Assembly: GCF_009735645.1 (NCBI RefSeq)
Contig: NZ_CP032550.1
Span: 2,294,001-2,358,000 of the forward strand
Source: Microbacterium oryzae
GTDB lineage: Bacteria; Actinomycetota; Actinomycetes; Actinomycetales; Microbacteriaceae
Direction of reading: 5' to 3'
DNA length: 64,000 nucleotides
The notes beneath the pieces were generated by a model. It saw only the letters and a list, made by a program, of their open reading frames with translations, ran no database searches and was not told the origin of the DNA. Each line of letters opens with the position of its first letter. Position 1 is the first letter of the stretch. The translations under genes were made by a program, and so were the position numbers. This document shows positions 37,141-45,777 of this stretch, piece after piece.

Positions 37141-38202
37141 TCAGGCGGTGAATGCGGCGGTGAGCGCCGGAGCGTGGGCGAACAGCGCGGGGGCGCCTCC
37201 CGTATGCAGGAACAGCACGTCCTCGTCGCCCGTATATGCCCCGGAGCGAATGCGATGCAGCAGGGCCGCCGCGGCCTTTCCTGTGTAGACCGGGTCGAGC
37301 AGGATGCCCTCGGTGCGGCCGAACAGGCGGATGGCCTCGATCGCCCCCGAGGTGAGCGCGCCATAGGCCGGGCCGGCATGTTCGTCGTCGACGACGGCCG
37401 GCTCCGAGAGCTCCCGCCCGAAGAACGCCAGCGTCTCCGTGGCGATCGCCGTCGCCGCGGCCGCGAGCTCGTCGGCCTCGGGGGACACCGCGACGCCGTG
37501 GATGCGCGGGCGGTCGCTGTCCGCGAGCAGCTCGCGCCCGGCGAGCAGGCCGGCCTGTGTGCCCGCGCTGCCGTTGGCGAAGACGATCTCGGTGAAGGCG
37601 GTGCCCGCGGCGACGATCTCGGCATACGACTCGACGTAGCCGAGGGCGCCGATCGCCGTCGACCCGCCGGTCGGGATGAGGTAGGGGCGCAGGCCGTCCG
37701 CCCGGAGCTGCGCGACGACGGCGTCGGCCGCGGCGAGCTCGGGGTGCGGATCGTCTGCGCTCTCCTCCACGAGCACGACCTCGGCGCCGAGGGCGCGGTC
37801 GAGGAGGATGTTGCCGGACGTCCGGTACTCGGGCGTCGCGTCCTGAGGGACGCGCAGCACGAGCACGGCCTCGAGGCCCGCGCGTGCGGCGGCCGCGGCC
37901 GTCTGCCGGGCGTGGTTCGACTGGCCGGCACCCACCGTGACGAGCACGTCGGCCCGCTGCGCGCGGGCATCGGCGAGGAGGTACTCGAGCTTGCGCGTCT
38001 TGTTGCCGCCGAGTGCGAGCCCCGTCAGGTCGTCCCGCTTGACCCAGAGGCGCGGGCCGCCGCCGAGGTGATCGCGCAGCCGATCCAGCGGCTGCAGGGG
38101 CGTCGGCGTGACGGCGAGGTCCTCCCGCAGCGTGCGCAGGTCGCGGAGGGCGGGGTCCGTGACCTCGAGGAACAGCGGGTCGAGAAGCTCGTCGACGGTC
38201 AT
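37141..38202 (-). CDS. PLP-dependent D-cysteine desulfhydrase / ACC deaminase family enzyme
   Basis: 353 residues, fold-type II PLP enzyme. The PLP lysine lies in LALGGNKTRKLEYLLADA, followed by VGAGQSNHARQTAAAAARAGL and the phosphate-binding NGSAGTQAGL. D-cysteine desulfhydrase is more likely than ACC deaminase, but the substrate cannot be decided here. I chose ATG 38202 over an upstream ATG at 38214 because TATGCT (38210-38215, minus strand) is a good -10 box exactly 7 nt before it, which makes the message leaderless. Confidence 0.85.
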   Translation of the reverse strand: MTVDELLDPLFLEVTDPALRDLRTLREDLAVTPTPLQPLDRLRDHLGGGPRLWVKRDDLTGLALGGNKTRKLEYLLADARAQRADVLVTVGAGQSNHARQTAAAAARAGLEAVLVLRVPQDATPEYRTSGNILLDRALGAEVVLVEESADDPHPELAAADAVVAQLRADGLRPYLIPTGGSTAIGALGYVESYAEIVAAGTAFTEIVFANGSAGTQAGLLAGRELLADSDRPRIHGVAVSPEADELAAAATAIATETLAFFGRELSEPAVVDDEHAGPAYGALTSGAIEAIRLFGRTEGILLDPVYTGKAAAALLHRIRSGAYTGDEDVLFLHTGGAPALFAHAPALTAAFTA

Positions 38203-38220
38203 GACGGCCAGCATAGGGCG

Positions 38221-38251
38221 AGAGCCGGCACCCCGTCGGGGTGCCGGCTCT
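38221..38251. terminator. Terminator after glnQ
   Basis: AGAGCCGGCACCCC (38221-38234) pairs perfectly with GGGGTGCCGGCTCT (38238-38251) around GTC. It separates the glutamine transporter operon from the following gene, whose leaderless promoter begins just beyond it. Confidence 0.8.
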
Positions 38252-38272
38252 CGCCGCGGATCGCCGTCGCGA

Positions 38273-39001
38273 TCACAGGACCTTGGAGAGGAAGTCCCGG
38301 AGGCGCTCGTTCTTCGGAGCCCCGAACAGCTCGGCCGGGGGCGCGGACTCGACCACGACACCGCCATCCATGAAGACCGTGCGATGCGAGACCTCGCGCG
38401 CAAAGCCCATCTCGTGCGTGACCAGCACCATGGTCATGCCGCCGGAGGCGAGGTCGCGGATGACCTGCAGCACCTCGCCCACCATCTCGGGGTCGAGGGC
38501 GCTCGTCGCCTCGTCGAACAGCATGACCTCGGGGTCCATGGCCAGCGCGCGGGCGATCGCCACGCGCTGCTTCTGGCCGCCGGAGAGCGACGCGGGGCGC
38601 GCGTTCGCCTTCTCGGCGAGCCCCACGCGGTCGAGCAGTGCCAGCGCGCGCTCTTTCGCCTGCGCCTTGGAGGCCCGGCCGAGCTCGACGGGCGCGAGCG
38701 TGATGTTCTCGAGCACCGTCATGTGCGGGAAGAGGTTGAAGTGCTGGAAGACCATGCCGATGCGCTGACGCACCTCGTCGAGCTTCACGCTCTTGTCCAT
38801 GAGGTCGACACCGTCGATGATGACGTGACCGGACGTGGGCTCCTCGAGCTTGTTGAGGCAGCGCAGGAGGGTCGACTTGCCCGAACCCGAGGGGCCGATG
38901 ACGGCGACGACCTCGCCCTCCGCCACCTCGAGGTCGATGCCCTTGAGGACCTCGTTGTCGCCGAACGACTTGTGGAGGTCCTTCACGGCGATCTTGCTCA
39001 T
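38273..39001 (-). CDS. glnQ: Polar amino-acid (glutamine-type) ABC transporter ATPase
   Basis: 242 residues. Walker [10 protein letters not shown] (36-44), Q-loop [16 protein letters not shown], signature LSGGQKQ and Walker [16 protein letters not shown], typical of GlnQ/HisP. It powers the fused binding-protein/permease gene just upstream, with which it overlaps by 4 nt (ATGA). Confidence 0.95.
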   Translation of the reverse strand: MSKIAVKDLHKSFGDNEVLKGIDLEVAEGEVVAVIGPSGSGKSTLLRCLNKLEEPTSGHVIIDGVDLMDKSVKLDEVRQRIGMVFQHFNLFPHMTVLENITLAPVELGRASKAQAKERALALLDRVGLAEKANARPASLSGGQKQRVAIARALAMDPEVMLFDEATSALDPEMVGEVLQVIRDLASGGMTMVLVTHEMGFAREVSHRTVFMDGGVVVESAPPAELFGAPKNERLRDFLSKVL

Positions 39002-40473
39002 GCGTTGAACTTCCTCTCGAGGCGGTTCGCGAGAACCGTGAGCAGCGTGATGACGACGAAGTAGATGACGGCGACGATCGTCAGGACCTGCGCCGACAGG
39101 TACGTCGACGCGATGATCTGGCGCGACTGGAAGGTGAGCTCGGCGAGGCCGATGACGCTGAGGAGCGAGGTGTCCTTGAGCGTGATGATGCCCTGGTTGA
39201 CGAACGAGGGGATCATGATGCGGAACGCCTGCGGCAGCACGACCTTCTGCATCGTCTTGCCGTGCCCGAGGCCGAGCGAGCGCGACGCCTCGGTCTGGCC
39301 CGGGTCGACGGCCAGGATCCCGCCGCGGATGATCTCCGTCATGTACGCGCCCGTGTTGAGCGAGAGCGTGATCGCGCCCGCGACGAACGGGTTGAACTGC
39401 ACGCCGTCGATCAGCTGCGGCACGGCGAAGAACACGAAGAACGCCTGGATGAGGATGGGCGTCCCGCGGAAGACGTAGACGTACGCCGACGAGATCCACC
39501 GGAACGGCGCGATCTTCGACAGGCGGCCGAACCCGAAGACGATGCCGAGGACGAAGGCCACCACCAGCGCGATGAGCGTGGCGAGGATGGTCATCCACAG
39601 ACCGTCTATGAGGGCCGGCCAGTACTTCGCCGCGACGGAGAAGATGCTCGCGGGTGCGGCGGCGGACTCGCCGGTGCCGATGTAAGTGTCGAGGATCTCC
39701 TGGTACTCGCCGGAGTCCTTGAGGTTCGCGAGCCCCTCGTCGAACATATCGATCAGCTCGCCGTTCTGGCCCTTGTTCACGGCCATCCCGTACTCGCCGC
39801 CGAGCTCGGGCTCGCCGACGAGCTCGAAGCCCGATCCCTGCTGGATGCCGAACGCGAGGACGGGGTAGTCCTCGAAGTAGCCCACGGCCTGCTGCGCCTT
39901 GACGGCGTCGACCATGTCGGTGGTGTCCTGGTACGGGCTCACGCGGAAGCCGTACTGGTCCTTGATCTCCTCGGCGAAGGTCTGCCCCTGGGTGCCGGTC
40001 TTGACGGCGACGGTCTCGCCCTCGAGGTCGTCGTAGGAGTCGATCTCGCTGCCCTCGAGGACGCCGAGCTGGATGCCGCCGGTGAAGTAGGGGTCGCTGA
40101 AGTCAAAGGTCTCCTCGCGCTCCGGCGTGATCGACATGCCGGCCATGACCGCGTCGACCTGGTCGGACTGCAGCGCCTGCACGGCGGCGTCGAATCCGAG
40201 CTGGCGGATCTCGACCTCGAAGCCCTGGTCCTCCGCGATGGCGCGGAGGAGGTCCATGTCGATGCCGACGAGCTCGCCGTCGCTGTTCGAGAACTCGAAC
40301 GGAGCGTAGGTGGTGTCGGTGCCGATGACGTAGGTCGGGGTGTCCTCGGCGGCCGTGGCGGCGGTGGCGCCGCCGAGGAGCGAGACGAGGGCGATCGCCG
40401 ATGCGACGAGCCCCGCTCCCGCTCGTCGACCTGCCGTGCGCACCTGGTGCGCGCGGTCGCTGATCTGATGCAC
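38998..40473 (-). CDS. glnP: Fused substrate-binding protein and permease of a glutamine-type ABC transporter
   Basis: 491 residues. A signal sequence (about 1-42, ending ATAATAAED) leads to a family-3 binding domain (about 45-265: [37 protein letters not shown]). A permease domain follows from about 275 with five helices and the EAA loop [24 protein letters not shown]. Binding protein and permease are usually separate; the fusion keeps the receptor tethered. The start is GTG 40473 with AGGAG 9 nt upstream. An A/T-rich inverted repeat CACC-TTAAAT-GGTG lies near 40528-40541. Confidence 0.93.
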   Translation of the reverse strand: MHQISDRAHQVRTAGRRAGAGLVASAIALVSLLGGATAATAAEDTPTYVIGTDTTYAPFEFSNSDGELVGIDMDLLRAIAEDQGFEVEIRQLGFDAAVQALQSDQVDAVMAGMSITPEREETFDFSDPYFTGGIQLGVLEGSEIDSYDDLEGETVAVKTGTQGQTFAEEIKDQYGFRVSPYQDTTDMVDAVKAQQAVGYFEDYPVLAFGIQQGSGFELVGEPELGGEYGMAVNKGQNGELIDMFDEGLANLKDSGEYQEILDTYIGTGESAAAPASIFSVAAKYWPALIDGLWMTILATLIALVVAFVLGIVFGFGRLSKIAPFRWISSAYVYVFRGTPILIQAFFVFFAVPQLIDGVQFNPFVAGAITLSLNTGAYMTEIIRGGILAVDPGQTEASRSLGLGHGKTMQKVVLPQAFRIMIPSFVNQGIITLKDTSLLSVIGLAELTFQSRQIIASTYLSAQVLTIVAVIYFVVITLLTVLANRLERKFNA

Positions 40474-40580
40474 GATCTGAATCTCCTCGGGGTGAGCCGG
40501 CCCTTCGAGCCCAGCCGGCGACCCTCCACCTTAAATGGTGCTCGACGCGCCCGGAGACCCGAGGAGTCAGTGGGCGGGGG

Positions 40581-41933
40581 TCAGCGCTTCACGCGCACGC
40601 CGTGGTCGCGGCCGAGGAACTCCCGCACCACGTGGTTCAGGGCGTCGACCGTGAGATCCAAGGACTCGAGATCGATCCGCTCGTTGTGCCCGTGGAAGAG
40701 GGTGCGGAATGTGCCGTAGTCCCAGCGATCGCTGAGCACTCCGAAGCCGTAGGCCGGAACGCCCCGCAGGCGGTAGAAGCGGCCATCCGTCCCGCCGGCG
40801 GCCAGCATCGGCAGGAGGTCGGCGGCGGGGCGAGCACGCCGCACCGCTCCGCGCAGCACGTCGAAGAGCGGGGTGTCGGTGGGCGAGACCGTCGAGTCGA
40901 CGAACTGGTCGCCCTCGATCTGCACGTGCTCCATCAGGTCGCCGAGCGCCTCGCGCAGATATCCCTCGACGTCGTCGGGGGAGACATCGGGCAGCACGCG
41001 GATGTCGAGCTGCACCGTGGCCTCGCCGGGGATGACGTTGTGCTTCTCGCCCGCGCGGAGCACGTTCGGCGAGATCGTCGTGTGCGTGGAGGCGTGCGCG
41101 AAGCCCTGCAGCAGGCCGGTCTGGGGGAGCCCCTCGAACAGCCGCTCGGGGCTCTGCAGCGCCGCGGTGGTGTCGACGTCGAGTTCGAGCGCCTCGGCGT
41201 ACGCGCGCCACTGCGGCGTGATCACCGTCGGCGTGCGGAAGCGCGCGATGCGGGCGATGGCCTCGGCGGCGATGACCGCGGCGTTCCGCGACCCCCACGG
41301 CGCGGAGCCGTGCCCGGGCACTCCCGTGACGCGCAGCGTGCGCTGCGCCTGCCCCTTCTCGCCGATCATCACGCCGATGGATGGCCGGCTGCCGGCTGGA
41401 GCACCGCCGGACTCGGTGAGGACGTAGTCCGCGTCGATGAGGTCGAGGCGGTGCTCGGTGAGCCACCCGGCGCCGTACACCCCGCCGTTCTCCTCGTCGG
41501 CGACGGCCGCGAAGACGAGGTCGCCGCGCGGGCGGAACCCCTGCCGCGCGATCTCGCGGGTCACCACGGCGTACGCGGCGGTGAGGTTCAGCATGTCGAT
41601 GGCGCCACGGCCCCACATCACGCCGTCGATGATCTCGCCGCCGAACGGGTCGCGGTCCCATCCGGCCGGCTCGACGGGCACGACGTCGGTGTGCCCGAGG
41701 AGCGCGAGCGACGGCGCGTGCGGGTCGGTGCCGGGGATGCGGATGATGAGGCTGCCTCGACCGGGGTGCGGCTCGACGACGACGCCGTCGAGCCCCGAGC
41801 CCTCGAAGAACGCCTGCAGGGTGCGCACCTGGCGGATCTCGTGCCCGGAATCGGGCGAGCCGTCGTTGACGGCCGCGTTGCGGATCATCTCCTGGAGAAG
41901 CCGCGCCGTCTGCTGGCCGAGGGGCACGCTCAT
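40581..41933 (-). CDS. M20-family metallopeptidase/deacylase
   Basis: 450 residues. The zinc ligands are in LLGHTDVVPVEPAGW, MWGRGAIDMLN and AVADEENGGVYGAGW (catalytic Glu-Glu), and a late HGHNERIDLESL. Binuclear-zinc amidohydrolases of this type release amino acids from dipeptides or N-acyl amino acids. It stands beside an amino-acid ABC transporter, which fits peptide or amino-acid scavenging, but the substrate is not shown. ATG 41933 has no strong ribosome site. Divergent from purA. Confidence 0.9.
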   Translation of the reverse strand: MSVPLGQQTARLLQEMIRNAAVNDGSPDSGHEIRQVRTLQAFFEGSGLDGVVVEPHPGRGSLIIRIPGTDPHAPSLALLGHTDVVPVEPAGWDRDPFGGEIIDGVMWGRGAIDMLNLTAAYAVVTREIARQGFRPRGDLVFAAVADEENGGVYGAGWLTEHRLDLIDADYVLTESGGAPAGSRPSIGVMIGEKGQAQRTLRVTGVPGHGSAPWGSRNAAVIAAEAIARIARFRTPTVITPQWRAYAEALELDVDTTAALQSPERLFEGLPQTGLLQGFAHASTHTTISPNVLRAGEKHNVIPGEATVQLDIRVLPDVSPDDVEGYLREALGDLMEHVQIEGDQFVDSTVSPTDTPLFDVLRGAVRRARPAADLLPMLAAGGTDGRFYRLRGVPAYGFGVLSDRWDYGTFRTLFHGHNERIDLESLDLTVDALNHVVREFLGRDHGVRVKR

Positions 41934-42068
41934 GCCGCCACCGCCATCCGCGTCGGCTGCCGATCGATCTCCCTCGTGCGCATCTCCTCGACGGTATCGG
42001 AGAACGCCGGGTTTCGAGGGCTGGATGACGTCGGATGGCGGTGCTGCGGCCGCGCGTCGGCCCGCCGA

Positions 42069-42074
42069 TAGGAT
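42069..42074 (+). promoter_or_regulatory. Putative -10 box of purA
   Basis: TAGGAT lies 84 nt before the purA ATG, in the 225-bp divergent gap. No convincing -35 element is seen. Confidence 0.35.
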
Positions 42075-42158
42075 GGCCGGGGAGAGCGGCGCGGTGATCG
42101 TGCGACTCCTCCGGGGCTCGTTTCGGGCCGTCGGGCACAACGACCCAGGAGGTATTCC

Positions 42159-43442
42159 ATGCCGGGCATCGTGATCGTGGGCGTCCAGTGGGGCGACGAG
42201 GGCAAGGGCAAGGCGACCGACCTGCTCGGCGAGCGGACGGACTGGGTCGTCAAGTTCAACGGCGGCAACAACGCCGGCCACACCGTCGTCATCGGCGATG
42301 AGAAGTACGCGCTGCACCTGCTGCCCTCGGGCATCCTCAGCCCCGGCGTGAACCCGGTGATCGGCAACGGCGTGGTCATCGACCTCGAGGTGCTCTTCGC
42401 GGAGCTCGACGCGCTCGCCGCCCGCGGCATCGACGTGTCGAAGCTGCGCGTCTCCGCGAACGCGCACATCATCACGCAGTACCACCGCACGCTCGACAAG
42501 GTCACCGAGCGCTTCCTCGGCAAGCGCCAGATCGGCACCACCGGCCGCGGCATCGGCCCGGCGTACGCGGACAAGATCAACCGCGTCGGCATCCGCGTGC
42601 AGGACCTGTTCGACGAGAGCATCCTGCGCCAGAAGGTCGAGGGTGCCCTCGAGCAGAAGAACCACCTGCTCGTGAAGGTCTTCAACCGCCGCGGCTCGAC
42701 CGTCGACGAGGTCGTCGAGGACCTGCTCTCGTACGCCGAGCGCCTCCAGCCGCTCGTCTGCGACACCGGGCTGCTCCTCAACCAGGCGCTCGACGCCGGC
42801 GAGGTCGTCGTGTTCGAGGGCGGCCAGGCCACGATGCTCGACATCGACCACGGCACCTACCCGTTCGTCACGTCCTCCTCGGCGACCGCGGGCGGCGCCG
42901 CGACCGGCTCGGGCGTCGGCCCCGGGCGCCTCGACCGCATCGTCGGCATCGTGAAGGCGTACACGACGCGCGTCGGCTCCGGGCCCTTCCCGACCGAGCT
43001 CTTCGACGAGCAGGGCGACTGGCTGCGCGCGGCGGGCTTCGAGTTCGGCACCACCACAGGGCGCCCGCGTCGCGTCGGCTGGTACGACGCGCCGATCACG
43101 CGCTACGCGACCCGCATCAACGGCATCACCGACCTCGTGCTGACGAAGCTCGACATCCTCACCGGGCTCGAGCAGATCCCGGTGTGCGTGGCATACGACG
43201 TCGCGGGCGAGCGCTTCGACGAGGTGCCGGTGAACCAAACCGACTTCCACCACGCGAAGCCGATCCTCGAGCACTACGCGGGCTGGAGTGAGGACATCTC
43301 CGGCGCCCGCACTTTCGCCGACCTGCCGCAGAACGCGCAGGACTACGTCCTCGCGCTCGAGGAGATGAGCGGCACCCGCATCTCGGTCATCGGCGTCGGC
43401 CCCGGCCGGGACCAGGTGATCGTGCGCCACGACCTCGTCTGA
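42159..43442 (+). CDS. purA: Adenylosuccinate synthetase
   Basis: 427 residues, full length. It begins [20 protein letters not shown], the GTP-binding/catalytic signature, and has [12 protein letters not shown], the IMP-binding [13 protein letters not shown] and a C-terminal GVGPGRDQ. It makes adenylosuccinate from IMP and aspartate in AMP synthesis. The AGGAGGT site is an almost perfect Shine-Dalgarno sequence. Confidence 0.97.
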   Translation: MPGIVIVGVQWGDEGKGKATDLLGERTDWVVKFNGGNNAGHTVVIGDEKYALHLLPSGILSPGVNPVIGNGVVIDLEVLFAELDALAARGIDVSKLRVSANAHIITQYHRTLDKVTERFLGKRQIGTTGRGIGPAYADKINRVGIRVQDLFDESILRQKVEGALEQKNHLLVKVFNRRGSTVDEVVEDLLSYAERLQPLVCDTGLLLNQALDAGEVVVFEGGQATMLDIDHGTYPFVTSSSATAGGAATGSGVGPGRLDRIVGIVKAYTTRVGSGPFPTELFDEQGDWLRAAGFEFGTTTGRPRRVGWYDAPITRYATRINGITDLVLTKLDILTGLEQIPVCVAYDVAGERFDEVPVNQTDFHHAKPILEHYAGWSEDISGARTFADLPQNAQDYVLALEEMSGTRISVIGVGPGRDQVIVRHDLV

Positions 43443-43485
43443 CGCGGGCGGCTCCGCGCGCTGCGGGCGAGGCGGCGTGTGGGGC

Positions 43486-43569
43486 GGGGCTCCCGGGCCG
43501 GGGCTCCCGGGCCGTCGCTCCTGGGCCGTCGCTCCTGGGCCCTCAGTCCTGGGCCGGGGCTCCCGGGCC
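43486..43569. repeat. Six 14-bp tandem repeats downstream of purA
   Basis: Units start at 43486, 43500, 43514, 43528, 43542 and 43556. Three read GGGGCTCCCGGGCC, two GTCGCTCCTGGGCC and one CTCAGTCCTGGGCC, all sharing the CTCCYGGGCC end or a close form of it. The array stops 3 nt before the 76-bp palindromic element. Confidence 0.9.
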
Positions 43570-43571
43570 GT

Positions 43572-43647
43572 CAGACGATGTCGTCTCATCCAGGCGACAC
43601 GATCTTCCGGGACTTTCCGCGTCGCGCCGGTGAGACGACATCGTCTG
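43572..43647. repeat. 76-bp palindrome-bounded repeat element, copy A
   Basis: The ends are CAGACGATGTCGTCTCA (43572-43588) and its exact reverse complement TGAGACGACATCGTCTG (43631-43647), around a 42-bp middle. The same arms, at the same 76-bp length, occur at 52003-52078, where the middle is only about two-thirds identical. This copy lies between genes. Confidence 0.9.
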
Positions 43648-43706
43648 ACGGCTTGCGACGGGCGTCTGACGGCTTGCGACGGGCGTCGGGCGGCTTGCGA
43701 CGGGCG
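43644..43706. repeat. Three 21-bp direct repeats
   Basis: Units TCTGACGGCTTGCGACGGGCG start at 43644 and 43665; a third with two changes starts at 43686. The first unit overlaps the end of the 76-bp element by 4 bases, so the array grew out of its right arm. It ends 29 nt before the lactonase start. Confidence 0.9.
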
Positions 43707-43735
43707 GATGGCCGGGGCCGGGGGAGGATGAACCC

Positions 43736-45121
43736 ATGAAGTTCTGGATCGGCGGCTGGGGCCCTGCGCAGGGCGGGGAGTCCGAGGGCATCTCGCTCAT
43801 CACGGCGGGGGAGGCTGAGTCGACCCTCTCGGGCGGCATGCTCGCGCACCGCGGGCTCGCCGCCGCGGCCGAATCGCCGTCGTGGCTCGCCGCGCACCCC
43901 GCGCACGACGTCGTGTACGCCGCGCTCGAGGCGGATGGCCGGATCGCGGCGTTCGCGCGCACGGGCGACGCCTCCCTCGCCCGCCACGGCGACGCCGTCG
44001 AGGCCGGCGCGGCGGTCTGCCACATCGCGGTCGCCGCAGACGGCTCGCACCTCGTCGCCTCGTGCTGGGGCGACGGTCGGGTCGTCCACGTCCCGCTGCG
44101 CGCCGACGGCTCGCTCGGCGCTCCGAACCTCGGCGACCCCGCCGCGGACCCCTACGCCACCGCCCCGGAGCCCGACTTCGCCGCCGCGCTCGAGGGCGAG
44201 GGCACCGTCGACGCCCAGGACCTCCTGCGTCAGGGAGCGGACCCCACCGACATCGCCGCCCTGCTCGCCGGCGAGACCACGCGCACGGACTGGTCCGGTG
44301 CGATGGACCTCCGCGCGCTCGTCGACGGCGACGCCGACCCCTCCCGCATCGCCGCGATGCTCGCGGGGAATGACGCCGACGACGGCCTCGCCGGACTCCT
44401 CGCCGCCCTCGGCCAGGGCGCGGCGGACCCCTACGACGACCCCGCGGTCCGTGGGATCCTCGACGCCGCCCGCGCGCACGAAGGCGACATCCTGCAGAAG
44501 GTGACGCCCGCGCCATCCGAGCCGCGGCCATCCCGCGCTCACTCGGCGCTGTTCCTGCCCGGCGGGCTCGTCGCGACGACCGACCTCGGGTACGACCTCG
44601 TCCGGTTCTGGCGCGATTCGCCGCGCGGCCTCGCGCCGCACCACGAGGTCGTGCTGCCGTTCGGCACCGGCCCGCGCCACCTGGTGCTGCACCCGAGCGG
44701 CTACCTCTATGTGCTCACCGAGTTCTCGGGCGAGGTCTTCGTCCTCGGGCGACGACCGGATGGCCGGTGGGCGCTGCAGAGCGGAACCGCGGCTTCCGGG
44801 GCCTCGCTTCCCGGCGACACCGGCGCGGAGATCGCGCGCTCGCGCGACGGCGAGTTCCTCTACGCGGGCCTGCGCGGGAGCGACACCATCGCCGTGCTGC
44901 GGGTGCGCGGCGACGGCGGCGTGCTCGATCAGGTCGCGCTCGTCGAAGCCGGGGTCGCGACGCCCCGCCATCACTTCGTCGGTCGCGACGCCGTGCTCGT
45001 CGCCGGCCAGGGATCGAACGAGATCGTGTCGCTGCCGCTCGACACGCGCACTGGCGTGCCCGCCCGCCCGCGGTATCGGCTGGCGGTCGGATCGCCGACC
45101 CACCTCCTCCCGACGCGCTGA
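43736..45121 (+). CDS. Lactonase-family seven-bladed beta-propeller protein with an internal helical insert
   Basis: 461 residues, against about 340-370 for typical lactonase (Pgl-like, PF10282) proteins. It starts FWIGGWGPAQGGESEGI and has blade motifs SWLAAHPAHDVVYAAL, GTGPRHLVLHPSGYLYVLTE, ARSRDGEFLYAGLRGSD and a late TPRHHF. Residues of about 130-250 form an Ala/Asp-rich helical insert with two related segments (ADPTDIAALLAGE and ADPSRIAAMLAGN). The enzyme might hydrolyse 6-phosphogluconolactone or another lactone; that is inferred from family only. GGGGAGGATG precedes the start. Confidence 0.82.
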   Translation: MKFWIGGWGPAQGGESEGISLITAGEAESTLSGGMLAHRGLAAAAESPSWLAAHPAHDVVYAALEADGRIAAFARTGDASLARHGDAVEAGAAVCHIAVAADGSHLVASCWGDGRVVHVPLRADGSLGAPNLGDPAADPYATAPEPDFAAALEGEGTVDAQDLLRQGADPTDIAALLAGETTRTDWSGAMDLRALVDGDADPSRIAAMLAGNDADDGLAGLLAALGQGAADPYDDPAVRGILDAARAHEGDILQKVTPAPSEPRPSRAHSALFLPGGLVATTDLGYDLVRFWRDSPRGLAPHHEVVLPFGTGPRHLVLHPSGYLYVLTEFSGEVFVLGRRPDGRWALQSGTAASGASLPGDTGAEIARSRDGEFLYAGLRGSDTIAVLRVRGDGGVLDQVALVEAGVATPRHHFVGRDAVLVAGQGSNEIVSLPLDTRTGVPARPRYRLAVGSPTHLLPTR

Positions 45122-45144
45122 CGCGGGGCGGATGGCCGCGCCGG

Positions 45145-45150
45145 TACTCT
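45145..45150 (+). promoter_or_regulatory. -10 box of a leaderless chorismate mutase transcript
   Basis: TACTCT ends 7 nt before ATG 45158, the spacing of leaderless actinobacterial genes. Confidence 0.55.
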
Positions 45151-45157
45151 CGAACGC

Positions 45158-45466
45158 ATGAGCATGAACGACGAGGAAGCCCGCGCCGAGCTGCTGCGCC
45201 TGCGCGCCAGCATCGACAACATCGATGCCGCGCTCGTCTACATGCTCGCCGAGCGCTTCCGCTGCACGCAGCAGGTCGGGCAGCTGAAGGCCGAGCACGA
45301 CCTCCCTGCCTCCGACCCGAAGCGCGAGGAGCAGCAGGTCGCTCGGCTGCGCGCGCTCGCCGAGGCCGCGCACCTCGACCCGGAGTTCGCGGAGAAGTGG
45401 TTCAACTTCGTCGTGGCGGAGGTCATCCGCCACCACACGGCGGCCGCGGAGCAGCGCCAGAACTGA
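45158..45466 (+). CDS. Chorismate mutase, AroQ class
   Basis: 102 residues, all-helical. The N-terminal helix EARAELLRLRASIDNIDAALVYMLAERF carries the active-site Arg, and KAEHDLPASDPKREEQQVARL the Lys/Arg/Glu cluster. It converts chorismate to prephenate for Phe and Tyr. It is a stand-alone enzyme here, with no DAHP synthase or prephenate dehydratase beside it. A second in-frame ATG at 45164 is possible, but the leaderless spacing favours 45158. Confidence 0.92.
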   Translation: MSMNDEEARAELLRLRASIDNIDAALVYMLAERFRCTQQVGQLKAEHDLPASDPKREEQQVARLRALAEAAHLDPEFAEKWFNFVVAEVIRHHTAAAEQRQN

Positions 45467-45479
45467 CGCGAGCACGCGA

Positions 45480-45509
45480 AGAGCCGCCTCCCTCTCGGGA
45501 AGCGGCTCT
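45480..45509 (+). terminator. Terminator after chorismate mutase
   Basis: AGAGCCGC (45480-45487) pairs with GCGGCTCT (45502-45509). The loop contains an inner CCC/GGG pairing. Confidence 0.7.
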
Positions 45510-45547
45510 CGCCATCCGCTCGCGCTGGGGCATTACGCGGCGCCGTG

Positions 45548-45735
45548 GGACTAGTGCTCCCTGCGCTAGGTCGGTGCTCCGAACGCGAGGAGTGGTGCTC
45601 CGAACGCTAGGAGCGGCGCTTCCTGCGCTCGGAGCGGTGCTCCGAACGCTAGGACTAGCGTTCGGGGTCGAGACCAGCGCTCGGAGCACTAGCCTCGACG
45701 ACCGGCGCTAGGCCTAGTGCTCCGAGCACTAGTCC
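45548..45735. repeat. Phased array of about nine 19-21-bp degenerate repeats
   Basis: Between two convergent genes runs a block of units built on GGAGYGGTGCTCCGAACGCTA. Units begin near 45548, 45569, 45589, 45610, 45631, 45652, 45672, 45692 and 45711. The first five share one orientation; later ones carry the inverted form (AGCGCTCGGAGCACTAG), so neighbours can pair. The mean spacing is about 20.5 bp, two helical turns. Units touch without unique spacers, so it is not a CRISPR. No gene fits. Confidence 0.85.
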
Positions 45736-45777
45736 TAGCGCGGGGCCGCCGGCCATCCCCACGCCGCCCCCGCGTCC

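Noticed and set aside
38202..38214. Upstream ATG (38214) as start of the D-cysteine desulfhydrase-like gene
   Set aside because: It would lie inside the TATGCT -10 box; the leaderless spacing fits ATG 38202.
43543..44025. Minus-strand ORF through the repeats and the lactonase start
   Set aside because: Its C-terminal part is just the translated repeats (PVASRQT units) and the rest is antisense to the lactonase gene.
45548..45735. CRISPR array
   Set aside because: Units are 19-21 bp, degenerate and contiguous, with no unique spacers; no cas gene is present.
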